A stretch of DNA of 55,038 bases, taken from positions 1 through 55,038 of the forward strand of contig JALELZ010000011.1 in assembly GCA_022768465.1 (NCBI GenBank), read 5' to 3'. The notes beneath the pieces are model-generated. The model was not told the origin of the DNA and made no database searches. It saw nothing but the letters and a program-made list of their open reading frames with translations. The number at the start of each line of letters is the position of its first letter. The stretch's first letter is position 1. The translations under genes and the position numbers were made by a program. Positions 43,355-51,439 of the stretch are shown piece by piece. The stretch comes from Lachnospiraceae bacterium. GTDB taxonomy: Bacteria; Bacillota; Clostridia; Lachnospirales; Lachnospiraceae.

Positions 43355-44338
43355 TTGAGAATGTTATCAGTTTTAAAAAAAATTTTAAAAAGATATACAG
43401 CGCTCATTGCGGCAGTCCTATGTCTGCTTTCGCTTAGCTCCTGTAAGGGACTTGAGCTTGAAAATAAGACAGAGCAGATAGAGGAGTATACAAAGCCACA
43501 GGCAATGATACTTATAGCTAATGAGCGCAATACATATGAAAAGGCTTATTCTTCTGCCATATGGGATATAACCGTAGGAGAGAACGGATCCGGCTTTGAT
43601 AAGCTTACGATACAGAATGTTAAGCAGTATATGGAAAAGCTGAAGCTCTTATGCATGCTTGCAGAGGAAAGAGGCATTGCCGTTACAAGCTCGGAGCGAG
43701 ATATTATAAGGCAGATGACCGATAAATATATGGATGGACTTACCGATGCGGATAAGACCTATATAGGCTGTGACAGAACGGATGTTCAGTATTTATATAC
43801 AGATTATTTTACGGCAAACAAGCTCATTAACAGCATTACATCAGGAGTGGACAGCGAGATCAGTGATTCTGAGGCCAAGGTAATAAAGATAGAGCAGATA
43901 GTGACATCGGATGAGAAAAAGGCCAAGGCGATACTTAAAAGGATAAAAATTGACGGAGCTGGCTTTTCTCAGATGGCAAGCAGATATTCGGAGGCGGATA
44001 AGATCGAGAGAACGCTGCTTAAGGATGACGACAGTGATGAGCTTATAATGAAGACGGCATTTTCCATGGAAGAAGGACAGGTATCAAATATACTTGCGGT
44101 GGGGGATCTGTTCTATATTATAAAATGCACCGACGGTTATGCGGCAGATGAGACAAAGGAACGAAAGGAAAGACTTGAAAAAGCCATTAATTCCAAAGCT
44201 GTAAATGATGTTCTTGAACCTTACGGAAATGAACATAAGATACAGTTCAGGGAAAGATTCTGGGATAATCTGAGCTTTGACGAAGAAACCGGTTCTACAG
44301 TAGTTAATTTTTTTGATGTATATGATAAGGCATTCTGA
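43355..44338 (+). CDS. Foldase-like (PrsA/SurA-type) lipoprotein
   Basis: This 327-residue exported lipoprotein has lipobox LSSC about 29 residues in. The organisation is like PrsA/SurA: an N-terminal helical region, then a parvulin-like PPIase domain (KIEQIVTSDEKKAKAILKRIKIDGAGFSQMASRYSE and MEEGQVSNILAVGDLFYIIKC). It probably assists folding of secreted proteins. The start is TTG 43355 (six bases after AGAGG) or ATG 43361; both keep the signal peptide. Confidence 0.8.
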   Translation: MRMLSVLKKILKRYTALIAAVLCLLSLSSCKGLELENKTEQIEEYTKPQAMILIANERNTYEKAYSSAIWDITVGENGSGFDKLTIQNVKQYMEKLKLLCMLAEERGIAVTSSERDIIRQMTDKYMDGLTDADKTYIGCDRTDVQYLYTDYFTANKLINSITSGVDSEISDSEAKVIKIEQIVTSDEKKAKAILKRIKIDGAGFSQMASRYSEADKIERTLLKDDDSDELIMKTAFSMEEGQVSNILAVGDLFYIIKCTDGYAADETKERKERLEKAINSKAVNDVLEPYGNEHKIQFRERFWDNLSFDEETGSTVVNFFDVYDKAF

Positions 44339-44358
44339 TCTCAAATACGGAATGCCTT
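44327..44358 (+). terminator. Inverted repeat at the end of the foldase-like gene
   Basis: AAGGCATTC pairs with GAATGCCTT (nine bp, 14-base loop), spanning the stop codon; followed by TTTAAAAA only. Possibly a weak terminator. Confidence 0.5.
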
Positions 44359-44480
44359 TAAAAATCAAAATTGATAAGCAGCAGACTGCTTAAAGTGCTA
44401 AAAAAGACACATTATAAACACAAATAAAAAGCATAATATATATAATGCTTTTAAATAATAATTATAGGAGATGATATAAA

Positions 44481-46580
44481 ATGTCAGGATTTGACAAAAG
44501 AGGTACTTTAAATATTAACAGTGAAAACATGTTCCCGATAATAAAGAAGTGGCTTTATCAGGATCATGATATTTTCTACAGAGAGCTTATTTCAAACGGC
44601 TGTGATGCTGTTACAAAGCTTAAAAAGCTTTCTCTTATAGGTGAATACACAGCTCCCGAGGATGAGAAATACAGGATAGATGTCACAGTTGATCCTGAAG
44701 CTCAGACAATTACCTTTGAGGATAACGGAATCGGTATGACAGCTGATGAAGTGGATTCATATATAAATCAGGTGGCATTTTCAGGTGCAGCAGACTTCCT
44801 TGAAAAATATAAGGATAAGGCCAATGAGGATCAGATAATAGGTCATTTCGGACTCGGCTTTTATTCATCGTTTATGGTTGCAGATAAGGTGACCATAGAT
44901 ACTCTTTCCTATAAGGAAGGAGCTGAGCCGGTGCTCTGGATGTCTGAGGACGGCAGCGATTATGAAATGAAGGACGGCGGAAGGACCACTCACGGAACCA
45001 CCATTACTCTGCATATAACAGAGGATGAGCTTCAGTTCTGTAATGAATATAAGGCAAGAGAGGTAATTGAAAAGTACTGCTCCTTTATGCCGGTCGAGAT
45101 ATATCTCACCGATGCCGCAAGGGTCAGAAGAGAGGAAAAGGAAGCCGAGGAAAAGGCAGAAAAGGCAGCTAAAGAGGCTAAAGAAGCTGCTGATAAGGCA
45201 GGCTCTGAAACCTCTGACGCTTCGGATGATAAGAAGGCAGACTTTAAGGAAGAAAAGAAAGCTGAAGAACCGAAGCCGTTAAATGATACACATCCGCTTT
45301 GGAATGAAAGCCCTTCATCTGTGACAGATGAGCAGTACAAGGAATTCTACCGTAAGGTATTTAAGGATTACAGAGAGCCGCTTTTCTGGATACATTTAAA
45401 TATGGATTATCCGTTCAATTTAAAGGGTATTCTTTACTTCCCTAAGGTAAACAATGCCTATGAGAACATTGAAGGAACCATAAAGCTTTACAATAATCAG
45501 GTATTCATAGCCGATAATATCAAGGAGGTGATCCCTGAGTATCTGCTGCTGCTTAAGGGTGTTATAGACTGTCCTGATCTTCCTCTGAATGTTTCAAGAT
45601 CAGCGCTTCAGAACGATGGCTTTGTCAAGAAGATATCCGACTATATTACAAAGAAGGTTTCGGACAAGCTCACAGGAATGTTCAAGACCGACCGTGAAAA
45701 CTATGAGAAGTACTGGGACGATATCAGCCCGTTCATCAAGTATGGATGCATAAAGGACGACAAGTTCGGCGAAAAGATGAAGACAGCTGTGATCTTTAAG
45801 GATCTTGACGGCAAATATCTGACAGCTGACGAATATGTTGAAAATGCAAATAAGCTACCAGCTTCTGCAGATGAGAATGCTTCGGAAACTAATGCGCCTG
45901 AAGAGACTGCGGATGGAGCTGATACAGCTAAGAAGGACAATGCAGACGGCAGCAGTGAGGAAAAGAAAGAAAAGGCAAAGATATACTATGTGACTAATGA
46001 GAAGGAACAGAGTCAGTATATCCGCATGTTTAAAAAAGCCGGACAGGATGCCGTGCTTCTTACCTATCCTATCGATACGCCGTTTATCTCCTTCTATGAA
46101 ATGAAGTGTGATGATGTCAGCTTTGTAAGGATCGATGCTGATCTTACCTCTGATTTTAAAGAAGACGGCGAAAAGGACGAAAAAGAGAAAAAGAGCGGAG
46201 AAAAGCTTATAGAGCTCTTTAGAGACGTTCTCGGTGACAAGGAGCTTGATGTTAAGGTCGAAAAGCTTAAGGATGATTCTGTTGCGTCAATAATGACAAT
46301 GTCTGAAGAAGGCAGACGTATGCAGGAAATGATGAAGATGTATGCAGCATACGGAATGGATATGGGTGCAAACGATGATGCCCAGACACTCGTGTTAAAC
46401 AGCAGCAATAAGCTTGTTAAGAGACTGATGGAGGAAAATGATGCCGGAAATGTCAGCGAGTTAGGAAAGCAGATAGCTGAGCAGCTTTATGACATGGCGC
46501 TTCTTTCAAGGGGCGGCTTAAATGATGAGCGTATGGAGAACTTCATAAAGAGAAGTCAGGAACTTATGCTTAAGCTTTGA
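44481..46580 (+). CDS. htpG: Chaperone HtpG (Hsp90) with two charged insertions
   Basis: This 699-residue ATP-dependent chaperone has the N-terminal GHKL ATPase: RELISNGCDAVTKL, DNGIGM (81-86) and GHFGLGFYSS (121-130). The middle domain starts about 270 and the C-terminal dimerisation domain about 510. Usual HtpG is about 620-640 residues. Two extra highly charged segments are seen: about 214-266 (Glu/Lys/Ala-rich) between N-terminal and middle domains, and about 459-500 (Glu/Asp/Ala-rich) later. The first sits where eukaryotic Hsp90 has its charged linker. Start after ATAGGAGATG; no CIRCE operator is visible. Confidence 0.95.
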   Translation: MSGFDKRGTLNINSENMFPIIKKWLYQDHDIFYRELISNGCDAVTKLKKLSLIGEYTAPEDEKYRIDVTVDPEAQTITFEDNGIGMTADEVDSYINQVAFSGAADFLEKYKDKANEDQIIGHFGLGFYSSFMVADKVTIDTLSYKEGAEPVLWMSEDGSDYEMKDGGRTTHGTTITLHITEDELQFCNEYKAREVIEKYCSFMPVEIYLTDAARVRREEKEAEEKAEKAAKEAKEAADKAGSETSDASDDKKADFKEEKKAEEPKPLNDTHPLWNESPSSVTDEQYKEFYRKVFKDYREPLFWIHLNMDYPFNLKGILYFPKVNNAYENIEGTIKLYNNQVFIADNIKEVIPEYLLLLKGVIDCPDLPLNVSRSALQNDGFVKKISDYITKKVSDKLTGMFKTDRENYEKYWDDISPFIKYGCIKDDKFGEKMKTAVIFKDLDGKYLTADEYVENANKLPASADENASETNAPEETADGADTAKKDNADGSSEEKKEKAKIYYVTNEKEQSQYIRMFKKAGQDAVLLTYPIDTPFISFYEMKCDDVSFVRIDADLTSDFKEDGEKDEKEKKSGEKLIELFRDVLGDKELDVKVEKLKDDSVASIMTMSEEGRRMQEMMKMYAAYGMDMGANDDAQTLVLNSSNKLVKRLMEENDAGNVSELGKQIAEQLYDMALLSRGGLNDERMENFIKRSQELMLKL

Positions 46581-46615
46581 TAATGTGTAAAAAAGATATA
46601 TAATGTGTCTGTCAG

Positions 46616-46653
46616 ACTGCTGTCGGCTTCGGATAAAAGTGCGGCAGCAGTTT
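46616..46653 (+). terminator. Hairpin after htpG
   Basis: ACTGCTG pairs with CAGCAGT, with CG/CG inside, followed by only TTT. It is a likely transcript end. Confidence 0.5.
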
Positions 46654-46682
46654 GCTGATATTTTAATGATAAGGAGCAGCCG

Positions 46683-48086
46683 ATGGCAAAGGATAAAGAA
46701 AAATCAGAAGGACAGAAGCTTCAGGATGAACTTAGCTTCAGCTTTAAACATATCGGACAGATAAGACCTGAGGATATCGAACCCTCTATCGAATTCTGTG
46801 AGGGATATAAGACATTCATGAACAGCTCTAAGACTGAGCGTGAGTGCGTTAGAACTCTTGAGGCTATGGCAAAGAAGGAAGGCTATAGGCTCTTTGATCC
46901 TAAGGCTTCATATAAAAGCGGAGATCGTTTTTACTATGTGAACCGCAAGAAAAATGTCATGCTTGTAACAGTTGGAAAAAAGCCTTTAGATGATGGCATT
47001 AAATTCAACATTGCACATATAGACAGCCCGAGACTTGATCTTAAGCCGAATCCTCTTTATGAAAATACAGAGATATCATATTTCAAGACACATTATTACG
47101 GCGGAATCAGAAAATACCAGTGGGGAACAACGCCGCTTGCCATGCACGGCGTAGTAGTGCTTAAGGACGGCAACCGCGTTGACATTTCCATAGGAGAAAA
47201 TGATGATGAGCCGAAATTCGTGGTTTCGGATCTGCTTCCGCACCTTTCCGCACAGCAGAATAAGCGTCCTTTAAGCGATGGTCTTAAGGGAGAGGAGCTG
47301 AATATCATCGTCGGAAATATTCCTTATCAGGATGATGATGTTACAGAACCGTATAAGCTCATGACACTTAAGCTGCTTCATGACAAATACGGCATGACAG
47401 AAAAGGATTTCACAAGGGCAGAGATAGAGATGGTTCCTGCTGTAAAGGCGGCAGATATCGGTCTTGACCGTTCACTGGTCGGTGCATACGGTCAGGATGA
47501 TAAGGTCTGCGCATATGCGGCAGTTATGGCAGCCTTTGAAATAAAGGAGCCGGAGCATACTACAGTAACTGTATTTACAGATAAGGAAGAGATAGGATCA
47601 GAGGGCAACACAGGTATGGCTTCCAGAGCTCTCGATCATTTTGTTGAGGATCTTTGTGACATTTTTGGTGTCAAGGCAAGAAATGTTTACAGAAATTCAA
47701 TATGCCTTTCTTCTGATGTAAATGCAGCCTATGATCCTACCTTTGCAGATGTTTTCGAGAAGAATAACTCCAGCTTCTTAGGCCACGGACCGGTGCTTAC
47801 AAAATATACCGGAGCAAGAGGCAAATCAGGTTCAAATGATGCATCTGCCGAGACTATGGGTCAGGTTATTGCATGCATGGAAAAGGAAAATGTTATCTGG
47901 CAGATCGGCGAGCTTGGCAAGGTCGATGAGGGCGGCGGAGGAACGATCGCAAAGTTTATGGGCGATAACGACGTCGATACCGTTGATCTGGGAGTTCCTG
48001 TGCTTGCTATGCATGCTCCGTTTGAGATAACCTCAAAGCTTGATATCTATCACACCTATAAGGCGTTTTGTGCATTCTACAGATAA
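46683..48086 (+). CDS. M18-family zinc aminopeptidase
   Basis: This 467-residue cytoplasmic metallopeptidase has binding residues in FNIAHIDSPRLDLKP (His), GAYGQDDKVCAYA (Asp), FTDKEEIGSEG (Glu pair) and a late AMHAPFE (His). M18 enzymes remove acidic or other N-terminal residues from peptides. ATG 46683 follows AAGGAGCAG. Codon use is that of the core genome. Confidence 0.93.
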   Translation: MAKDKEKSEGQKLQDELSFSFKHIGQIRPEDIEPSIEFCEGYKTFMNSSKTERECVRTLEAMAKKEGYRLFDPKASYKSGDRFYYVNRKKNVMLVTVGKKPLDDGIKFNIAHIDSPRLDLKPNPLYENTEISYFKTHYYGGIRKYQWGTTPLAMHGVVVLKDGNRVDISIGENDDEPKFVVSDLLPHLSAQQNKRPLSDGLKGEELNIIVGNIPYQDDDVTEPYKLMTLKLLHDKYGMTEKDFTRAEIEMVPAVKAADIGLDRSLVGAYGQDDKVCAYAAVMAAFEIKEPEHTTVTVFTDKEEIGSEGNTGMASRALDHFVEDLCDIFGVKARNVYRNSICLSSDVNAAYDPTFADVFEKNNSSFLGHGPVLTKYTGARGKSGSNDASAETMGQVIACMEKENVIWQIGELGKVDEGGGGTIAKFMGDNDVDTVDLGVPVLAMHAPFEITSKLDIYHTYKAFCAFYR

Positions 48087-48094
48087 AAGGCTGT

Positions 48095-48487
48095 ATGGAT
48101 AAGAAAAAGAAAAATGATACTATTCTTATATGCGTTCTGGCAGCGGCAGCAGTTATATTATTTATATATCTGCGCGTTGTCAGGCCGCATATGAGCGGCT
48201 TAAACAGCGGACTTACAGCTGAAATAACGGTTGATAATGAAGTTGTATTTTCAGAAGACATAGGTTCACTGGAGCTTCCTTTCACATATGAAGTCAAAGC
48301 TAAGGACGGCGGCTGTAATACCTTTGTCATAGATAAGGATGAAAAAGGTGTCATTGGTATGAGCTGTACCCATGCTGATTGTCCCGATAAGGTATGCGTG
48401 GAGACCGGCAGAGTGACATTGCCGGATGATCCTATTGTTTGCCTTCCGCATAAAACGGTTGCAAGGCTGTACAGAACCTCTGAATGA
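48095..48487 (+). CDS. NusG domain II-containing membrane protein
   Basis: This 130-residue protein has one N-terminal membrane anchor (about 8-26) and an extracytoplasmic domain with CTHADCPDKVCVETG and CLPHK, the Cys/His pattern of the NusG-domain-II family. Function is unknown; such genes often lie beside rnfABCDGE or FMN-binding/apbE genes, which I do not see here. ATG 48095 follows AAAAGG, nine bp after the peptidase stop, so they are likely co-transcribed. Confidence 0.88.
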   Translation: MDKKKKNDTILICVLAAAAVILFIYLRVVRPHMSGLNSGLTAEITVDNEVVFSEDIGSLELPFTYEVKAKDGGCNTFVIDKDEKGVIGMSCTHADCPDKVCVETGRVTLPDDPIVCLPHKTVARLYRTSE

Positions 48488-48640
48488 CAGCTGGTTGTAA
48501 AAAGTTAATTTCATCTGAGTGATCTTTCTTAAGCGACGTGGCGATTGACTCTGCTGAATGTCACAAAAACTTCACGAAGTAATAGGATAAATGCGAAATG
48601 AGTGATATAGCTCAGGTGTAAAAAAACTTCAAAAATGTTG
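48488..48640 (+). other. Intergenic region without recognised feature
   Basis: About 150 bp between the NusG-domain-II gene and the tRNA promoter. I see no coding frame and no strong hairpin. Confidence 0.5.
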
Positions 48641-48669
48641 TTGACAAATTGCGCTGCTTTTTGTATCAT
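48641..48669 (+). promoter_or_regulatory. Promoter of the tRNA-Val/tRNA-Met pair
   Basis: TTGACA, 17-bp spacer, TATCAT. Transcription should begin near 48676, just before tRNA-Val. Confidence 0.85.
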
Positions 48670-48691
48670 AAAGAAGTTCTGTTAAAGCAAT

Positions 48692-48764
48692 GGGATCTTA
48701 GCTCAGCTGGGAGAGCATCTGCCTTACAAGCAGAGGGTCACAGGTTCGAGCCCTGTAGGTCCCA
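48692..48764 (+). tRNA. tRNA-Val (anticodon TAC)
   Basis: Acceptor GGGATCT/AGGTCCC, anticodon stem TCTGC/GCAGA with loop CTTACAA, T-loop TTCGAGC. Discriminator A; CCA is not encoded. Confidence 0.96.
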
Positions 48765-48791
48765 TCATTACTTTTTCAGATAATTGAATAT

Positions 48792-48865
48792 GGCGGAATA
48801 GCTCAGTTGGCTAGAGCATACGGTTCATACCCGTAGTGTCGAGAGTTCGAATCTCCCTTCCGCTA
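48792..48865 (+). tRNA. tRNA-Met, elongator type (anticodon CAT)
   Basis: Acceptor GGCGGAA/TTCCGCT with a first G-T pair, anticodon stem TACGG/CCGTA with loop TTCATAC. The anticodon stem lacks the GGG/CCC of initiator tRNA. A tRNA-Ile with modified CAT cannot be ruled out. CCA is not encoded. Confidence 0.9.
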
Positions 48866-48874
48866 CTTTGTTGA

Positions 48875-48914
48875 GGGCCCATAGATTAGAAGAATCCTAC
48901 TCTGTGGGCTTTTC
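48875..48914 (+). terminator. Terminator after the tRNA pair
   Basis: GCCCATAGA pairs with TCTGTGGGC (and TAG/CTA inside), followed by TTTTCTT. Confidence 0.8.
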
Positions 48915-48961
48915 TTATGCTTAAAAACTATATTTTGATAATAGTAATACAATACAAAAAC

Positions 48962-48989
48962 TTGCAAAAGTATTAATGTATAATATAAT
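48962..48989 (+). promoter_or_regulatory. Promoter of the toxin-antitoxin operon
   Basis: TTGCAA (48962-48967), 16-bp spacer, TATAAT (48984-48989). Confidence 0.65.
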
Positions 48990-48998
48990 TGTATTATA
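48979..48998. promoter_or_regulatory. Palindrome over the -10: probable autoregulation operator
   Basis: A 20-bp inverted repeat with half-site TATAATA and nine of ten matching positions covers the -10 box. Antitoxins of the RelB/DinJ ribbon-helix-helix type are known to repress their own operon at such sites. Confidence 0.55.
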
Positions 48999-49022
48999 AG
49001 ATATAGAAAAGGAGAAGAAAAC

Positions 49023-49328
49023 ATGACTTCATTGCTACAAGTTAGAATTGATGATACACTCAAGACGCAAGCGTCGGAAGTATTTGAAAAATTAGGAATT
49101 GATTTGCCTACAGCAGTAAGAATATTTCTCAAGCGTTCTGTTATTGAAAATGGAATACCTTTCTCAATGAAGCTGCCGGATGAAAATTCTGCTGCCAAAA
49201 AAGCAATAGAAGCATTAGATAGAATTCAAGAGTTTTCGAAAAATAGTCTTTCGGATATTTCTCTGGATGAAATAAATGCTGAAATTGATGCAGCAAGAAA
49301 GGTCTTGGAAAGCGGAGGCGATGCATGA
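49023..49328 (+). CDS. Antitoxin, RelB/DinJ family
   Basis: This 101-residue protein has an N-terminal ribbon-helix-helix (SLLQVRIDDTLKTQASEVFEKLGIDLPTAVRIFLKRSV), the signature of RelB/DinJ antitoxins, and a C-terminal toxin-binding tail. AAAGGAG precedes the start. It overlaps the toxin gene by four bases (ATGA). DinJ relatives usually pair with YafQ/RelE toxins; here the partner is a PIN-domain protein. The region is AT-richer than its surroundings and lies just after tRNA genes, suggesting acquisition. Confidence 0.9.
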   Translation: MTSLLQVRIDDTLKTQASEVFEKLGIDLPTAVRIFLKRSVIENGIPFSMKLPDENSAAKKAIEALDRIQEFSKNSLSDISLDEINAEIDAARKVLESGGDA

Positions 49329-49756
49329 ATAGATACTTTGCCGTAATTGATACAAATGTCATTGTCTCTGCAATGTTGAAAAAGAATACTCCACCGGATG
49401 CTGTATTAAGAGAATGCTTGTATGGATGTATTATCCCAGTATTTAATGATGAAATTTTAAGAGAATACAAATGTGTTCTATCCAGGAAGAAATTTACTTT
49501 TCCTAAGGATGATGTGAATTTAATAATGTCATGGATCAGCAACAGAGGAATTAATACAGATGCGTTACCGATTGATGAAATTCTTCCGGATCCAAAAGAC
49601 AGAGTCTTTTATGAAGTAACTATGGAAAGCCGAAAAAATCATGAGACATATCTTGTGACAGGAAATCTCAAGCATTTTCCTGACAAACGATTTGTGGTAA
49701 CTCCAAGAGAAATGATTGAAATAATAAAACCATCTATAAATACAGAATCTTTTTAA
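49325..49756 (+). CDS. PIN-domain toxin (putative ribonuclease, COG1569-like)
   Basis: This 143-residue PIN nuclease has the first Asp in VIDTNVIVSAML, later acidic residues in FNDEILREYKCVLSR, LPDPKDRVFYEV and TYLVTGNLKHFP (Asn/Asp of the fourth motif). These are the catalytic acidic residues of PIN ribonucleases such as VapC. It is co-translated with a RelB/DinJ-type antitoxin, a mixed pairing. Codon use is AT-rich. Confidence 0.88.
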   Translation: MNRYFAVIDTNVIVSAMLKKNTPPDAVLRECLYGCIIPVFNDEILREYKCVLSRKKFTFPKDDVNLIMSWISNRGINTDALPIDEILPDPKDRVFYEVTMESRKNHETYLVTGNLKHFPDKRFVVTPREMIEIIKPSINTESF

Positions 49757-49981
49757 TATCATATAAATATTCAATTTGATTATTTTTTCTATCTTTAATT
49801 CAAAATACTCAAAAAGCATTATATTTAAGTAACCAAGTTAATGTAAGCTAAATTAATTCTTCAAATTCAAAATCAAAAACATTTGATAGAATTCCATAAA
49901 AATATGTGTTATGGCTTTATTTATGTACATGTTTTTACATTTTACGTTATATAATGTAGTCAAGGGATAAGGAGGCACGAT
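49757..49981 (+). other. AT-rich gap after toxin gene
   Basis: About 225 AT-rich bases. A TATAAT at 49950-49955 is a candidate -10 for the following gene but lacks a convincing -35. No coding frame or terminator is clear. Confidence 0.4.
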
Positions 49982-50560
49982 ATGGGTGCAGGAATTTCAA
50001 ACGAAAAATGTAAAAATCTTGATGAAATAAAAACGGAGACAAAAACACTCCTCACGGAGCTTATAGGTGCAGCGAAGCTTGAGCCGGGAGATGCACTTGT
50101 GGTCGGCTGCTCATCAAGTGAAGTAGCTCATCATAAGATAGGTTCATTTTCAAGTGAAGAAATTGGAAATGCTATCTGTGAAACAATACTTGAAGTGCTT
50201 GACGGCACCGGTATCTATCTTGCAGCTCAGTGCTGTGAGCATCTTAACAGAGCTATAATAGTTGAAAAGCAGTATGCAAAAGAAAATCGCATACCTATTG
50301 TAAATGTTGTGCCGCAGCTTAAGGCCGGCGGATCATTTGCAACAGCAACATATAAGCATTTAAAGGAGCCTGTTGCTGTGGAGGAGATACAGGCAGCAGC
50401 AGGTATAGATATAGGCGATACTCTCATCGGCATGCATTTAAGACCGGTAGCTGTACCGGTAAGAGGCAGCATTGACTCAATAGGCAATGCGCATACCGTC
50501 ATGGCAAGAACGAGAGCAAAGTTTATCGGCGGAGAAAGAGCGGTTTATTATAAACCTTAA
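49982..50560 (+). CDS. UPF0340 (YwlG/DUF436) family protein
   Basis: This 192-residue soluble protein matches the UPF0340 pattern: LEPGDALVVGCSSSEVAHHKIGSFSS, AAQCCEHLNRAIIVEK, VPQLKAGGSFATATYKHL and the end HTVMARTRAKFIGGERAVY. No function is established for the family. The start follows AAGGAGG. It is followed by a hairpin, so it appears monocistronic. Confidence 0.92.
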   Translation: MGAGISNEKCKNLDEIKTETKTLLTELIGAAKLEPGDALVVGCSSSEVAHHKIGSFSSEEIGNAICETILEVLDGTGIYLAAQCCEHLNRAIIVEKQYAKENRIPIVNVVPQLKAGGSFATATYKHLKEPVAVEEIQAAAGIDIGDTLIGMHLRPVAVPVRGSIDSIGNAHTVMARTRAKFIGGERAVYYKP

Positions 50561-50623
50561 AGATAATTATTTGTGGTATGCATATAAAACTGTAAAGATC
50601 CGCATTAGTAAAAGTTTTATATA

Positions 50624-50657
50624 AAGGGCTTGCGAGAATTATACCTTGCAAGCCCTT
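50624..50657 (+). terminator. Hairpin after ywlG
   Basis: AAGGGCTTGC pairs perfectly with GCAAGCCCTT (10 bp), 14-base loop. A real T-run is absent, but the stem is strong. Confidence 0.6.
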
Positions 50658-50658
50658 A

Positions 50659-50687
50659 TTGACATATATTATACTTATAAAGATAAT
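50659..50687 (+). promoter_or_regulatory. Promoter of ispF
   Basis: TTGACA, 17-bp spacer, GATAAT. The start near 50694 leaves a leader of about 140 bases before ispF. Confidence 0.75.
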
Positions 50688-50727
50688 GCTGACATAAGTT
50701 TGCAGGAACTATGACAGCTTAAAAAAG

Positions 50728-50821
50728 GCTCTATATAAGCCAAATCCTGATTTGTGTGCGCCGGAAAGCTTTAGTGTGCAGCGGCGCAAGACGTATTAGG
50801 CACATAAAGCTTATATATAGC
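50728..50821 (+). promoter_or_regulatory. Structured 5' leader of ispF (candidate cis-regulatory RNA)
   Basis: A long-range stem pairs 50728-50740 with 50809-50821 (12 of 13 positions). Inside it lie a small CAAAT/ATTTG hairpin (50741-50754) and a 7-bp TGCGCCG/CGGCGCA hairpin (50757-50788), a three-way junction layout. The right arm ends next to the ispF ribosome-binding site (AAAGGATG). It fits no riboswitch or T-box class that I know. Confidence 0.5.
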
Positions 50822-50835
50822 GAAAGGATGTACAT

Positions 50836-51309
50836 ATGAGGATAGGCCACGGCTATGACGTGCACAGGCTTAAAGAAGGAAGAAAGCTGATTCTTGGCGG
50901 AATTGATATTCCGTATGAAAAGGGGCTGGACGGACATTCTGATGCGGACGTACTTGTGCATGCGATTATGGATGCATTGCTCGGAGCCGCTGCATTAGGC
51001 GATATAGGGCAGCATTTTCCGGATAATGACGACAGATATCTTGGTGCTGACAGTATAGAGCTTCTGAAGGCAGTAGGTGAATTACTGAAGGAGCATGGAT
51101 ATGGCATAGGAAACATTGACAGCACCATAATATGTCAGAGACCTAAGCTTAAGGATCATATACCTGCCATGCGTGCAAAAATTGCGGAGGCATTGGGAAT
51201 AAATATTTCACAGGTCAGCATTAAAGCGACTACTGAGGAAAAACTTGGATTTACCGGAAGCGGCGAGGGCATAGCTGCACATGCGGTATGTCTGTTAGAA
51301 GGAAATTAA
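50836..51309 (+). CDS. ispF: 2-C-methyl-D-erythritol 2,4-cyclodiphosphate synthase
   Basis: IspF makes the cyclic diphosphate of the MEP isoprenoid pathway. The 157-residue protein has metal ligands D8 and H10 (GHGYDVHRL) and H42 ([14 protein letters not shown]), plus IGQHFPDND and [10 protein letters not shown]. It shows that the organism uses the MEP pathway, in line with ispA at 38 kb. The usual partner ispD is not adjacent. Confidence 0.96.
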   Translation: MRIGHGYDVHRLKEGRKLILGGIDIPYEKGLDGHSDADVLVHAIMDALLGAAALGDIGQHFPDNDDRYLGADSIELLKAVGELLKEHGYGIGNIDSTIICQRPKLKDHIPAMRAKIAEALGINISQVSIKATTEEKLGFTGSGEGIAAHAVCLLEGN

Positions 51310-51439
51310 TCTTACAAGAATACAAGTACAGACCGGTTACGTTTAAAGAAACTAATTAAAATAATGATAAATATATAATCATGCAGGATGTACCGTGATC
51401 CGGCAAGGGCTGCGGACTCTTAAGCATCAGGGAGAAGAT
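51310..51439 (+). other. cysS upstream region
   Basis: About 130 bp. There is no T-box core sequence (AGGGTGGNACCGCG-like) and no strong terminator. A GGGAGAAG ribosome-binding site precedes cysS. A TATAAT near 51372 may be a -10. Confidence 0.4.

Noticed and set aside
44359-44480. CIRCE element (HrcA site) before htpG
   Set aside because: Only a half-site-like AGTGCTAA is present at 44393; the inverted partner TTAGCACT is missing.
51310-51439. T-box leader for cysS
   Set aside because: No specifier stem, no T-box core and no terminator hairpin are visible.
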